From: Notospermus geniculatus
Taxonomy: Eukaryota > Nemertea > Pilidiophora > Heteronemertea > Lineidae
Assembly: GCA_002633025.1 (NCBI GenBank)
Contig: NMRB01000417.1
Location: 86,443 to 150,442 of the forward strand
Direction of reading: 5' to 3'
DNA: 64,000 bases
The notes beneath the pieces were generated by a model. The model did not search any database and had not been told where the DNA came from. It saw only the letters and a program-made list of their open reading frames with translations. This document shows positions 24,265 to 37,207 of the stretch, one piece after another (positions within the stretch are counted from its first letter, which is position 1; the number at the start of each line of letters is the position of its first letter). A program made the translations under genes and the position numbers.

Positions 24265-26357
24265 TTCAGACTCTATAGACCAAAGATGGGGCCACAACCT
24301 GCACCACTTCCGAGTATAGCTTACGTTTGTCATTTTCGCCTGGCGTATTAATCTTCATAAAACAATACCCGCCTAATTACGGTAATAAATTATCATGCGG
24401 ACTGGTGATTATTGCTTGTCAAAGAATCTTCATTAGGCTGTCGGCTTCTCGACAACTTATAGCCGCTGGTCACGTGATCGCGTGACCGTGGTCAATTGGA
24501 GGCGGTACAGAACACAATCTCGTTCCCATCGTCTTCCATTCCGCATTTTATGATGACCACAGTAGGTCGGGGAAATGGAGACTAGGTGGCGCTGTGAGGA
24601 GTCTGCACAGAAAGATGTCGTGGTATTCACGTGTGAGAGGAAATTGGGAGACCTATGCCACTGTAACCCCCCCCCCCCGCACCTCCTGTATCATACAGCA
24701 CCTCATAGCAGTCTCCGGTGTGAAGTTCCCACCACAAAGGCTGCTGACAGCGAGAACCCAGCTGAAGTATTCAATTCAAAGATAACTAAGACACCCTACT
24801 GCNGGGCGAGATGTGGTAGAATTTGCCGGAGAAAGGAGCTGCTTTATCTCCTCGTTAAAAACGTTTCATATTTTGTGTTCGTCAAGCGACGCAGTCCAGA
24901 CAACGTCATCTATTGTTCTCACTTCATTGTCTTGAGTTTTCTGCTTTGTTTTTCTAAATGTGGTTGGAGATGATTTCAGAATAACCCTCATATCGTAACC
25001 TCAGTTTCACAGTTTGTAGCTAGGCCAACTTCCACCAAAATCGTTTGAGGATCAGCCGAAAATCGACAGTGCTACCAAGAGGGAGAGATCACGGGAAAGG
25101 TTGTCACGGCCTCTCCATCCAAAGGAAGACGTTGTCTCTAGCACCACAGGGCAGACGTCACACCATTTGACACAGTACTGAAGACAACAAAGAAGTTCTC
25201 CCTTGTGAAATTCATTGAGGGATTGTCGGTCGAATGTTGCGCCGTGTGGTCTCCCGACTCCAGCAAAGACGGACAGCTTAGAAGTCTATTACGATTACCT
25301 TAAATCACTGTGATTGGCAAAAACATCAAAGCCTGGTGATTACCCTGTCGCCTAGGGTCAGATGTCATGTTATTTTCTCCAGTATACCGGTGATCAAAGC
25401 GCTAATTCAGCCGGCATTATTGCGATAATTTACACCGTGAGATGCCTGAAGGAATCTGGCGACCGAATTCTAAAAATCTGCTGCCGACCTGTGTCCTGTT
25501 GGGTTAGATTTCAGGATAAAACCGTAATTCTATTAGCTTTTTTGTTCGCATCCTCTGCAAACCAAATTCAGGAGCATGATTATCCTCTAATACACATCAC
25601 AGCGCACCTTTTCGTCGTCCATTTTTCTGCATACGCGCTTTCAGCGCAATAATCTGACCACAAAACCCGGACTACTTCAAGTTCCCAAAACGGATTTGAT
25701 TGACGCCGCGTGACGTCACAAAGACAATCACATCAGCGGAGCTTTTTACCAATTTTCCTGAAGAAAACGAAGTTTATGTTTTCGTCTCTTGTGTTGACAC
25801 GTCAAGGAAACAAAGGCATCAAAGTTGTGATTAATATGAAAGGTGGCAGGATACATCAGTGTTCGCTGCTGTCATCGTAAAATGATAGATACTGCTTTGG
25901 GGTTCGTCCGCGCAGTCAAGCGGACATGATGTGCCACGACAATCGAGGAGAGGCGCCCCGAGAAAAACACGTCACAGAGTTCACACACGGAGACCAGAAA
26001 CTGACAGATTTTTTTAGTGAACGCGATTTTATCAAAAGCGTTGCTTATTTTACTGGGGGGGGGGGCTGGGGCTGTAGCCCTGTAATATGAAACCGCCATT
26101 TTACTGCAGTAAGGAGTCAAATTCGTTCCACACTGGTCTCTCGCGAAACCTTTCTTTCGGAACTCAACTAATACACTCACTGGCCATAAGTATTGCAACA
26201 TAGGGTTTTTTCTTAATTTCTCGGTAGTCAGTCATCATCCTTTGATTTTCCAATGTGGATGACTGTGATACTTTGATGGGTAATAAGTCTGTTGGTTCGA
26301 AAAATTTTAAGGAAAAGTGAATATATCACGGAAATATCAGAATATCAAAATATCACC
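24265..26357. other. Non-coding stretch with a single-N join
   Basis: No supported exon. A single undetermined base lies at 24803. GGTCACG and CGTGACC form a small inverted pair near 24468. A CRE-like TGACGTCA occurs near 25710. Homopolymer C and G runs occur near 24667 and 26056. Confidence 0.5.
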
Positions 26358-27984
26358 GATTTGAGATCTCGAACATTTTGAAGTGTAAGACTGCCACTTG
26401 TTATGTCGTAATTACGAGATAGCTAAGTCGTAATTACGAGATGTTATGTCGTAATTACGAGATGAGATAAAAAAATAATTTCACATGGCACGAACCGGCT
26501 TCCGTACGTAACAGCTATGTTTGCGCTAGAGTGTATCTGGTCGTACAAAATAGAGCTGTTGCTTCCATTAACCCTCCGCCCGCCGCTTACAACTGGAGAT
26601 GCTGTGTTTTCCATTGAAGGGCTGGGCAGAATGTGACGAACACATTTCATTTTTTACTCCGTATGTCCTTTTAATGACTTCCACTCGACTGGGTAGACCA
26701 ATATGCCTGAGGCGTCGGTGTTTCCTTTTAATGTGCAGACTGGCAACTAAAGTTTCAAGACAAAGGAGCTGGAAATGTAATTTTCAATATTAAAGTGTAA
26801 TTAGGGAATAAAATCATTCGGTTGACTCGTCGTTTGAGAGAATGTCCATTCCAATCCATCTGAAAATTACTCGCAACATTGTCAATTGGTGAAACCGGAG
26901 AATCAGCGTTTTGAAAATGAAGGGTATCATTTCATCGCTACGGTTGTAATTAACATACAAATAACCCCTGACCTCACCTTAAAAGCCTGTAAAAAGATCC
27001 TCATGAATTACACCGCCTGTCCGCGCTCTAAAAACAACAGCGAGAAATGACAGCTGCACAACCGTAGCACAAAGGTGTCATTTTATAATTACTTCCTCCA
27101 ATATTTCTTTTGAAACGTTTACATCAAAGCTAAGTGGTTCCTCGGGGGGGTCAGAGTGAAGTGTTAANGATTTGAGATCTCGAACATTTTGAAGTGTAAG
27201 ACTGCCACTTGTTATGTCGTAATTACGAGATAGCTAAGTCGTAATTACGAGATGTTATGTCGTAATTACGAGATGCTATCTCGTAATTACGAGATAAAAA
27301 AATAATTTCACATGGCACGAACCGGCTTCCGTACGTAACAGCTATGTTTGTGCTAGAGTGTATCTGGTCGTACATTGCTTCCATTAACCCTCCTTCCGCC
27401 GCTTACAACTGGAGATGCTGTGTTTTCCCATAGAAGGGCTGGGCAGAATGTGACGAACACATTTCATTTTTCACTCCGTATGTCCTTTTGATGACTTTCA
27501 CTCGACTGGGTAGACCAATATGCCTGAGGCGTCGGCGTTTCCTTTTAATGTGCAGACTGGCAACTAAAGTTTCAAGACAAAGGAGCTGGAAATGTAATTT
27601 TCAATATTAAAGTGTAATTAGGGAATAAAATCATTCGGTTGACTCGTCGTTTGAGAGAATGTCCATTCCAATCCATCTGAAAATTACTCGCAACATTGTC
27701 AATTGGTGAAACCGGAGAATCAGCGTTTTGAAAATGAAGGGTATCATTTCATCGCTACGGTTGTAATTAACATACAAATAACCCCTGACCTCACCTTAAA
27801 AGCCTGTAAAAAGATCCTCATGAATTACACCGCCTGTCCGCGCTCTAAAAACAACAGCGAGAAATGACAGCTGCACAACCGTAGCACAAAGGTGTCATTT
27901 TATAATTACTTCCTCCAATATTTCTTTTGAAACGTTTACATCAAAGCTAAGTGGTTCCTCGGGGGGGTCAGAGTGAAGTGTTAA
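26358..27984. repeat. 0.8-kb direct duplication joined at a single N
   Basis: Positions 26358-27167 (810 bp) and 27169-27984 (816 bp) are near-identical. They are separated only by one N at 27168. The left copy ends ...GTGAAGTGTTAA exactly where the right copy also ends, and the right copy starts exactly where the left one starts. This is what two overlapping, unmerged contigs or haplotypes would give. No gene is seen in either copy. Confidence 0.9.
27213..27294. repeat. Cluster of TCGTAATTACGA palindromes
   Basis: Four copies of the perfect 12-bp palindrome TCGTAATTACGA sit 20-25 bp apart, alternating with short spacers. The allele-like copy at about 26405-26463 has three. It may be a small expanding satellite or a protein-binding cluster. 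The function is unknown. Confidence 0.7.
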
Positions 27985-28770
27985 GCGTTGATGACAAAAA
28001 CTGGATGAGGTATTGTTCCGGCGACCATGCTTTTGGTTTCTCCATCGTTCTGGCATCAAAAGGCTTCATTCAGATTCATTCGCAACATTTTCCTCTCATT
28101 TGAGAATAATATTCATGTAAAAGAACCAATGATGAAATCGAACAACGTGCTCTCATTAAAGATATCAATGTCTCTTTTATAACAGTCAGGAAAACGAAGA
28201 TAGCGATTTGAGTTTTATTTCGTTTCCAGTTTGTCGACTTGAATTCTCCTTTGAAAGTGAATCTGTCTTTTCTGTCGTTCACTTTTCAAACTTGCTTCAG
28301 TCTTGTATTTTCAAACTGGTCTTTTTCAGTTATTTTGTTATTTTCTCTTCAGCCTGCCTATCAACACCAACGAAAAGCTATCGAATGCGGCACCATTCCT
28401 GCTTTAAAAACGCCGAAACGAACACGGAAGTCGACGGCAGAGCTCGACGAGTGACAGAAAAATCCGAAGTGTTGCGAGCAGACGCCACAATTTCGTTCAG
28501 CCAATCAGAATACCTCTCGCTTCTCTCAGCCAACAAGGTAGGAGAGTGAATCTAGCACGGCGGCTGTTTGAAATTTTAGAAATTTTTCTCGTCGATTTCA
28601 TTTCATTTTTGTCGAAATGTATTAAAAATCGATGGAGTTTCCGGTCTTAAAACACAACCCAAGAACCACTGAATCGGCAGCTGTGGTAATTTTCTAAAAC
28701 TGACTGAGAAGTTCTGAAAACTAATATGTTTTTAAGTATTGTAGACATATTCGGCCGTGACAGCTCAAAA

Positions 28771-28866
28771 GGGGTAAACATTAACCTCGGCCTAGTGCAT
28801 TTGTACAGTTGGCTGTCCTGTGCTTACCGTCTGTACAATACACTGGGCCCAAGGTTTGTTTACCCC
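28771..28866. mobile_element. Foldback MITE inside 4.3-kb copy A
   Basis: It begins GGGGTAAACATTAACCT and ends AAGGTTTGTTTACCCC; the inner TTGTACAG and CTGTACAA words also pair. Weaker complementarity may extend it outward to about 28752-28890. A matching copy lies at 34596-34691. Confidence 0.7.
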
Positions 28867-29975
28867 GTCTGACTTGTCATGACCGACTTTCGTAGGATGT
28901 CTATTGTAGACCCTTCCATCCGACGAACAGCAGGGTAGAAACGAGATCAAACGCCGGAATGCCACTGCCAGAACATAATACCAAGTCCCGGCCCACCAAC
29001 ACTCTCGGGTGGCAGCGAGCACCAGTTTTTAAGCGTTGCCCCTCATCCTTCCGTCACACACCCGTTACCGCTACAGGCATGAACAGCAAGTTATGACAGC
29101 TCTTCCCAGTTTGACGTGCTCTCTCTGTTTGAACTGTCCATTAGATGGTGCCAAATTGACACATGCCGGGGAGAATTCGTCCAAATGTGTAGGAGGGTGT
29201 AAAAATTAATTACCAGGGAACACTCCTGGGTCCTTGTTGGCGCGGCTAGCCGCAAGCTCCCCTCGCCTCTCACGTCATCAATCAGGGATAGCACCTCGGA
29301 GGTGTCGTGGTCTCGCGATTGGGAATCACTCACTCATCAACGGGTGATAGACCCTTGTGTGATTATCCCTGGGTAAGGACAGAATGTCATTAGCCTCGCT
29401 CATAAACGACTTTATGGCGGGTTTCTCACGTGTCTGTCCGTGTCGACAAAATGAGGTAGAACAGGTACGAGGCTGTGTCTATGCATCTGGGGTCCGTCCG
29501 GTCGCGACAGTTTAACCCTTCAGAAAACGTTACATACTTGGCCCCATCTGAATAAACCAGAAACACCGGAGCATGATTCTTCTTAATGTAGCAAATAAAT
29601 GACTCAGGCGACAAACTGTCCAAATCATCGAAGACAACTCCGTGCCGCAAAAAAACATCCCTTTTTTCACGGACAACTGCCGCATCTGTTTGGCGGTGTC
29701 CAGAACGCGAGGTGATTGAGCTATTTTCATGGTGAAAATTGTCATAGTCCAACGCAATCTAAGACAGTGTCAGTTTTTGTCAAAGCAAAGCTGTCCTCGA
29801 CCATAAGAAGTGCGGCTTTGTCACCTCCCATTTTCGTTGCCACATTTTATGCCAAAGAAGGAAGGTCGAGCTAAATGGAATTTGCTTCTCTGTCATGAAC
29901 TGCTTGATGAAGCAATGTCCAGATTTGAAATTAGATCGAGACCGAAGTATAATGTGTTCATTCATGGATTCCCTT

Positions 29976-30194
29976 CACTGAAAAACTTTTCTTCATCAAA
30001 ATGACGAACTTAGGTTCGTTTTCCATCACCAAACTGAGTATCTATTAAATCCGTCAAAATGACAAGTCCAGGTTCGTCATTTTGACGAACTCTTGACGAA
30101 CATAAACAAGGGTTCATCAAAATGACGAACCTGGACTTGTCATTTTGACGAACCCTTGTTTATGTTCGTCAAAATGACGAAAAGTTTTTCAGTG
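29976..30194. mobile_element. Foldback MITE with CACTG ends
   Basis: The ends are CACTGAAAAACTTTTC and GAAAAGTTTTTCAGTG, flanked by TT on each side. Nearly the whole element is inverted repeat built from CATCAAAATGACGAAC and its complement. It shares ends and interior with the elements at 30975, 35795 and 36859, and the CACTG plus 2-bp duplication pattern with 6019-6351. Confidence 0.85.
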
Positions 30195-30913
30195 TTCAAT
30201 CCAATCAAATGTTGGCATGTTGGCCTACAATTTACACAGAAGATGAAGTTTTGGTGTAGGCTATTTCGACTCGTCTGCGCGCAAACGTGTTTGTTAGTGT
30301 TACCACAAATTCCGTTCTTGTCTTTTTCGAACGCAGGAATACCGGCGACCAAGATGTCAAATTTCTTCGTAAAAACGAGCTGGGTTCGAAAACAACTCGC
30401 GGCCATTAGCCGCATCACGTATCCAGAATAGCGGCAACCAGAATGCTTTGGCTCGCACTTCAAAGCTAAACCCGTCAGAAGAAAATATTTGACAAATATT
30501 GGATGTGAATGTCAGTTGACAATGATCTGATTGGGAGTGATACGTCAACGCCTTCTCCGCCACACAGACCTGCTTCAAAACGTAATTTATATTCAAAGCG
30601 TCAGCCTCTGGAAGTACTGTATAACATAGTGAGTGATATTTTCAATAATTGGTTAAAATGTGTTTGGAAGCGGCGGCTGTAAGCTTCAAAGGAGCGTCAG
30701 GGTGATAATACTATCATACTTGAAGGATGTCACGGGAGGTCCCTCAGGTTCAAGCATCAAGTCGTACGTCAGTAATGAGAGATGATGTATCCTTCAACCA
30801 GTTTTGATGAATTTTGATGGAAAGAAATCCTGATGTGTGTGTCGAAACTATCATTTGGGAAATGACGAAGGTAACCCTTCATCCCCCCCCCCCTCGAGTA
30901 ATGAGAAACTCTA

Positions 30914-31321
30914 CTGCCGTTAGAGGCCGCCTGTTAGCGGTTCTAGAACGTCACCGAGTTTGACGTCACAAACGCACTGAAAAATTTTTCCTCATCAAAA
31001 TGACGAACTTAGGTTCGTTTTCATTATCACCAAACTGAGTATGTAAATTCGTCAAAATGACAAATCCATTCGTCATTTTGATGAACCCGTGTTTATGTTC
31101 GTCAAGAGTTCGTCCAAATGACGAACCTGGACTTGTCATTTTGACGAATTTAATACATGTAGATACTTCGTTTGGTGATGGAAAATGAACCTAAGTTCGT
31201 CAGTTTGATGAAGAAAATTTTTCCAGTGCGTAAGCCATGGCCGTGGCATGCATTTCTTCTCTGTGACATCAAATTCCATGACGTTCTAGGACCACTAACT
31301 TGTGGCGGCCTCTAACGGCAG
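30914..31321. mobile_element. Outer foldback element carrying a nested MITE
   Basis: The arms start CTGCCGTTAGAGGCCGCC and stay complementary for about 60 bp on each side (30914-30973 and 31262-31321). TA flanks each end, so a TA target duplication is likely. The CACTG MITE at 30975-31228 is inserted in its loop. A second copy with the same nesting lies at 36798-37207. Confidence 0.8.
30975..31228. mobile_element. Nested CACTG MITE in copy A
   Basis: The ends are CACTGAAAAATTTTTCC and AAAATTTTTCCAGTG, flanked by CG on both sides as a 2-bp duplication. The interior is inverted TTCGTCATTTTGACGAA-like modules, as in the element at 29976. It is inserted in the loop of the element at 30914-31321. 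Confidence 0.85.
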
Positions 31322-32276
31322 TAAAGTCTCCCATTCATCAACTTTCTCTTCAGCAAGAGTTCTTCATCCCGTCTCTCCGAGCGCAGCGACAGTGCAGTAT
31401 AGAGCTTAAAGTTACCAAAGACGTCCACCATTTTGAACCAATTCTCGCCAATCGCACGCCTCATTAGCTCAGGATGAAAAGAAACACCACCAGATCTGAA
31501 GCCAACATCCACATTTTACGTGGTAAAAAAAGTACTTTGTGACACTAAAAAGCCGTCACCCGTGGCTGGTGAGTCTATTTCATGGATGGTACCGGTGGCA
31601 CGTCTGTAGCAGTAAGCCTTTCATGTTGGCAGAAATCCACCGCGAGGAATCCTAGCTTCTCTCCACTCTCAATTGGCTTAATCACTTAAATGCACGTACC
31701 GTTTGATGCAATTATACCTTCTGGAATTTTCTCCAGCGTTAATTTTTCGAATTTGACAAGCCGCTTTGATCTAGTCGTGCCCTAGGATCGGATAACAATA
31801 TGAAATTAATCCTTACGGCGTTCTGATTTAAGTTAGGGCCACCTCGAGTAGTTCCAAGGAGTCAGCTACATCGTATGATGATGAGCTGATTACCAAGTAA
31901 ATCGGGATGCACACGCAGGCAAACTTTTTCCAGCTTCTGACGTTCTGCGGCTTTTTTCTCGAAGAGTCAATCTTCTTCTACAGTAATCAGGGGCCAAATG
32001 CGATTGGGTGAAAAAGGATTCCATTTGACCAGAGTGTTGGTGATTTTTTTTGAGTTTCTGATTGTTTCGTCAGGTTTTGTGACCTGGACACCGCATGAAC
32101 AGGGTCTTCATCCCACGAATAGGATCAAATTGGCGGGCTGCTGGCAGATATTCATGGCAGACAGGCATAGAGCCACAAAGAGAGATGGAATACACCGATT
32201 GACCTTCGTCTGCCCTGGAAACGCCCAGGAAATGGCGTGAACTCGTCACCAGAGCAGTCAGCAAGCGGCATTAACA

Positions 32277-33819
32277 GGCGGATGGTTCACTGAAATGGTC
32301 GCAAGTGTGATTTTGGTCTCAGGTGTGCGCCACACGCATTACTCTCTGTGGTCCCGGCTATGCATTGCGACAAAGTCTACATGTGATGAATTGGGAGGGG
32401 GCCAGTCGCATGGAGGAACTCACCCTAAATGCTTTATACAGAGGTCCGCCCCTGTCTTCGTCTTCCTTGACGCGCATCAGCTCACAGAACTCGCCGAAGT
32501 CGAGACTGCCGTTTCCTGAAGATAAAATGGCGTGATGGTGAATCTCAAGCTGATTTCAAGTTGACCGATCTTCAAACGATTGAAATTCGTGGTGCAATGG
32601 AATCGAGGGTTGAGCCCCCGCAGAAGAAATCTCGAGCAATTTCCAACAAAGTCAGAATGAGTCGGCGTCTGTATCCGTTTGTTAGGTTGATGCGACCGCG
32701 ACTGCGTCGGGAGGTACTAGTAATGATGTTAGAGACTGTTTGTATATATCGGGTTATTAAAAAAAACGTCCCACTTTTCAAACGCCGATATCTCCTGAGG
32801 TGTTGGACCGAATACAATTTAACTTCACCAAAATGAAGGATATGATAAGGAAATGATATGAATTTCATCTCAATATCCCTCTTGAGTTTGGTATAATATC
32901 CAGTACAAAAATACATGTCCAGTTGTGTAGTATCATAGATGCAGACTCAGTGGTACTATCCAAAAAAAGAATTAAACTGGAATATCTCCTGGTATAGCTC
33001 ACAGAATACCACAGAAATCCACCAGAATAAAGCCTAGTTTATACTTCGACGCACGACCATCGCTGGCGACCAACGCGCGATCTTGCGTTCGACGCCGAGC
33101 CCGTCGTGCGATTTGGTCGGCGTCCGATCGCGAGGCTGTAATTACTTGAGTCATTTCATAACGCGTCGATAAAGGACGCTGGATTATAAATCAATTCCGC
33201 GAAGTTGGCGTCCAGATTTGGTCGTGCGTCGGACGCCGAAGGGTTTGCGTCGAAGTATAAACTAGGCTTTAAGCTTATGCTGAGATCAAGTCGTGGCGTA
33301 AACGTCATACCAATATCTTTATTGGGCGTGGAATGATGTCCGGTGCAAAAGCGCAAGTCAAAAAGTGAAATAACGAGCATGAGAAGTTCTGACTCGGCTG
33401 ACAGTCACACTTGAAACAATGATCAACATGATGAATCTGTCCACTGTCATCTGGGCTTCCGAAACTAATTCTGTCCAAATCTTACAAAATTACATGGTCC
33501 TTGAATTAATGCATCTTGCCATGGATAAAAAAAATATTTTGCCAGAACACAGCCTTACTGTCTGGGAATAGCATTTTGACTGGTGCCGACCCTTTGTCAT
33601 CGGGTGGTGCCATTGACTCTGCATCTTTGATACAGCACAAAAATGTTCAGGGCACCAGAATAATCTTCTGAAAAGCACCAATGCTGTCAGATATGGTCTT
33701 TATTGTTGTTTGAATCACATTCTATTAAGTACTTAGCAAAACTGTCATGGTTCCTAAAATGACTGTTGACTGCTGACTGTTGACTGTTGAAAAAATGACT
33801 GTTGAAATATCCTTACTCT
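32277..33819. other. Unique spacer between the 4.3-kb copies
   Basis: No supported exon. It contains the MITE at 33029-33270 and two related segments with ATCCAGTACAAAA- and GTCCGGTGCAAAA-like words on either side of it. It probably belongs to an older repeat that the MITE interrupted. Confidence 0.5.
33029..33270. mobile_element. MITE with AAAGCCTAGTTTATACTTCG ends
   Basis: The left end reads AAAGCCTAGTTTATACTTCG and the right end is its exact complement, with continued GACGCA pairing. The interior has further inverted CGTCGTGCG- and TCGGCGTC-type words. TAA/TTA trinucleotides near the ends would fit a PIF/Harbinger-like MITE, but the duplication is not clean. Confidence 0.8.
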
Positions 33820-34595
33820 CCGGCGACCATGCTTAAGAACTTTTACTTGGTTTCTCCATCGTTCTGTCATCAAAAGGCTTCATTCAGATTCATTCGCAAC
33901 ATTTTCCTCTCATTTGAGAATAATATTCATGTAAAAGAACCAATGATGAAATCGAACAACGTGCTCTCATTAAAGATATCAATGTCTCTTTTGTAACAGT
34001 CAGGAAAACGAAGATAGCGATTTGAGTTTTATTTCGTTTCCAGTTTGTCGACTTGAATTCTCCTTTGAAAGTGAATCTGTCTTTTATGTCGTTCACTTTT
34101 CAAACTTGCTTCAGTCTTGTATTTTCAAACTGGTCTTTCTCAGTTATTTTGTTATTTTCTCTTCAGCCTGCCTATCAACACCACAACGAAAAGCTATCGA
34201 ATGCGGCACCATTCCTGGTTTAAAAACGCCGAAACGAACACGGAAGTCGACGGCAGAGCTCGACGAGTGACAGAAAGATCCAAAGTGTTGCGAGCAGACG
34301 CCACAAATTTCGTTCAGCCAATCCAGAATACCTCTCGCTTCTCTCAGCCAACAAGGTAGACAAGGTAGGAGAGTGAATCTAGCACGGCGGCTGTTTCAAA
34401 TTTTAGAAATTTTTCTCGTCGATTTCATTTCATTTTTGTCGAAATGTATCAAAAATCGATGGAGTTTACGGTCTTAAAATACAACCCAAGAACCACTGAA
34501 TCGGCAGCTGTGGTAATTTTCTAAAACTGACTGAGAAGTTCTGAAAACTAATATGTTTTTAAGTATTGTAGATATTCGGCCGTGACAGCTCAAAA

Positions 34596-34691
34596 GGGGT
34601 AAACATCAACCTCGGCCTAGTGCATTTGTACAGTTGGCTGTCCTGTGCTTGCCGTCTGTACAATGCACTAGGCCCAAGGTTTGTTTACCCC
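34596..34691. mobile_element. Foldback MITE inside 4.3-kb copy B
   Basis: The counterpart of 28771-28866, with the same GGGGTAAACA and TGTTTACCCC-type ends and the same length. Confidence 0.7.
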
Positions 34692-35794
34692 GTCTGACTT
34701 GTCATGACCGACTTTCGTAGGATGTCTATTGTAGACCCTTCCATCCGACGAACAGCAGGGTAGAAACGAGATCAAACGCCGGAATGCCACTGCCAGAACA
34801 TAATACCCTTCCCGGCCCACCAACACTCTCGGGTGGCAGCCCCTCATCCTTCCGTCACACACCCGTTACCGCTACAGGCATGAACAGCAAGTTATGACAG
34901 CTCTTCCCAGTTTGACGTGCTCTCTCTGTTTGAACTGTCCATTAGATGGTGCCAAATTGACACATGCCGGGGAGAATTCGTCCAAATGTGTAGGAGGGTG
35001 TAAAAATTAATTACCAGGGAACACTCCTGGGTCCTTGTTGGCGCGGCTAGCCGCAAGCTCCCCTCGCCTCTCACGTCATCAATCAGGGATAGCACCTCGG
35101 AGGTGTCGTGGTCTCGCGATTGGGAATCACTCACTCATCAACGGGTGATAGACCCTTGTGTGATTATCCCTGGGTAAGGACAGAATGTCATTAGCCCCGC
35201 TCATAAACGACTTTATGGCGAGTTTCTCACGTGTCTGTCCGTGTCGACAAAATGAGGTAGAACAGGGCGAGGCTATGTCTATGCATCTGGGGTCCGTCCG
35301 GTCGCTACAGTTTAACCCTTCAGAAAACGTTCTTGGCCCCATCTGAATAAACCATTCCTTAAACCAATTCAAAAAGAAACATCGGAGCATGATTCTTCTT
35401 AATGTAGCAAATAAATGACTCAGGCGACAAACTGTCCAAATCATCGAAGACAACTCCGTGCCGCAAAAAAACATCCTTTTTTCACGGAGAACTGCCGCAT
35501 CTGTTTGGCGGTGTCCAGAACGCGAGGTGATTGAGCTATTTTCATGGTGGAAATTGTCATAGTCCAACGCAATCTAAGACAGTGTCAGTTTTTGTCAAAG
35601 CAAAGCTGTCCTCGACCATAAGAAAGTGCGGCTTTGTCACCTCCCATTTTCGTTGCCACATTTTATGCCAAAGAAGGAAGGTCGAGCTAAATGGAATTTG
35701 CTTCTCTCTGTCATGAACTGCTTGATGAAGCAATGTCCAGATTTGAAATTAGATCGAGACCGAAGTATAATGTGTTCATTCATGGATTTCCCTT

Positions 35795-36093
35795 CACTGA
35801 AAAACTTTTCTTCATCAAAATGACGAACTTACATGTTTTTTTTTAGGTTCGTTTTCCATCACCAAACTGAGTATCTATTAAATTCGTCAAAATCACAAGT
35901 CCACGTTCGTCATTTGGACGAACTCTTGACGAATATAAACAAGGGTTCATCAAAATGACGAACGTGGACTTGTCATTTTGACGAACCCTTGTTCGAACCT
36001 GGACCTGTCATTTTGACGAATTTAGATACTCAGTTTGGTGATAATGAAAACGAACCTAAGTTCGTCATTTTGATGAAGAAACGTTTTCCAGTG
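35795..36093. mobile_element. Foldback MITE with CACTG ends, longer variant
   Basis: The counterpart of 29976-30194 in the duplicated copy. It is about 80 bp longer because of extra inverted TGACGAAC modules and a T-rich insertion. The ends are CACTGAAAAACTTTTC and ACGTTTTCCAGTG, flanked by TT. Confidence 0.8.
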
Positions 36094-36797
36094 TTCAATC
36101 CAATCAAATGTTGGCCTACAATTTACACAAAAGATGAAGTTTTGGTGTAGGCTATTTCAACTCGTCTGCGCGCAAATATTAGTGTTACCACAAATTCCGT
36201 TCTTGTCTTTTTCGAACGCAGGAATACCGGCGACCAAGATGTCAAATTTCTTCGTAAAAACGAGCTGGGTTCGAAAACAACTCGCGGCCATTAGCCGCAT
36301 CACGTATCCAGAATACCGGCAACCAGAATGCTTTGACTCGCACTTCAAAGCTAAACCCGTCAGAAGAAAATATTTGACAAATATTGGATGTGACTGTAAG
36401 TTGACAATGATCTGATTGGGAGTGATACGTCAACGCCTTCTCCGCCACACAGACCTGCTTCAAAACGTAATTTATATTCAAAGCTTCAGCCTCTGGAAGT
36501 ACTGTATAACATAGTGAGTGATATTTTCAATAATTGGTTAAAATGTGGTTGGAAGCGGCGGCTGTAGGCTTCAAAGGAGCGTCAGGGTGATAATACTATC
36601 ATACTTGAAGGATGTCACGGGAGGTCCCTCAGGTTCAAGCATCAAGTCGTATGTCCGTAATGAGAGATGATGTATCCTTCAACCAGTTTTGATGAATTTT
36701 GATGGAAAGAAATCCTGATGTGTGTCGAAACTATCATTTGGGAAATGACGAAGGTAACCCTTCATCCCCCCCCCCCCTCGAGTAATGAGAAACTCTA

Positions 36798-37207
36798 CTG
36801 CCGTTAGAGGCCGCCTGTTAGCGGTTCTAGAACGTCACCACGTTTGACGTCACAAACGCACTGAAAAATTTTTCCTCATCAAAATGACGAACTTAGGTTC
36901 GTTTTCATTATCACCAAACTGAGTATGTAAATTCGTCAAAATGACAAGTCCACATTCGTCATTTTGATGAACCCGTGTTTATGTTCGTCAAGAGTTCGTC
37001 CAAATGACGAACCTGGACTTGTCATTTTGACGAATTTAATACATGTAGATACTCCGTTTGGTGATGGAAAATGAACCTAAGTTCGTCAGTTTGATGAAGA
37101 AAATTTTTCCAGTGCGTAAGCCATGGCCGTGGCATGCATTTATTCTCTGTGACGTCAAATTCCTTGACGTTCTAGGACCACTAACTGGTGGTGGCCTCTA
37201 ACGGCAG
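36798..37207. mobile_element. Outer foldback element, copy B
   Basis: The counterpart of 30914-31321: CTGCCGTTAGAGGCCGCC-type arms flanked by TA, with the nested CACTG MITE (36859-37114) in the loop. Confidence 0.8.
36859..37114. mobile_element. Nested CACTG MITE, copy B
   Basis: The counterpart of 30975-31228, with the same ends, the same CG flanks and the same position inside the outer element. Confidence 0.85.

Larger units (their letters stand above)
28018..32276. repeat. 4.3-kb direct duplication, copy A
   Basis: It matches 33820-38174 over its whole length, with scattered substitutions and small indels. It starts at CCGGCGACCATGC and ends at AGCGGCATTAACA. It holds several MITEs listed separately. 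No exon is recognised; the parallel open frames in both copies are broken by indels, which argues against coding. The copies are separated by 1.5 kb of unrelated sequence (32277-33819). Confidence 0.9.

Noticed and set aside
32750-33000. Possible retroelement end (GGGTTATTAAAAAAAACGTC-like phrase)
   Set aside because: No reverse transcriptase or long terminal repeats are visible. The resemblance is too vague to annotate.
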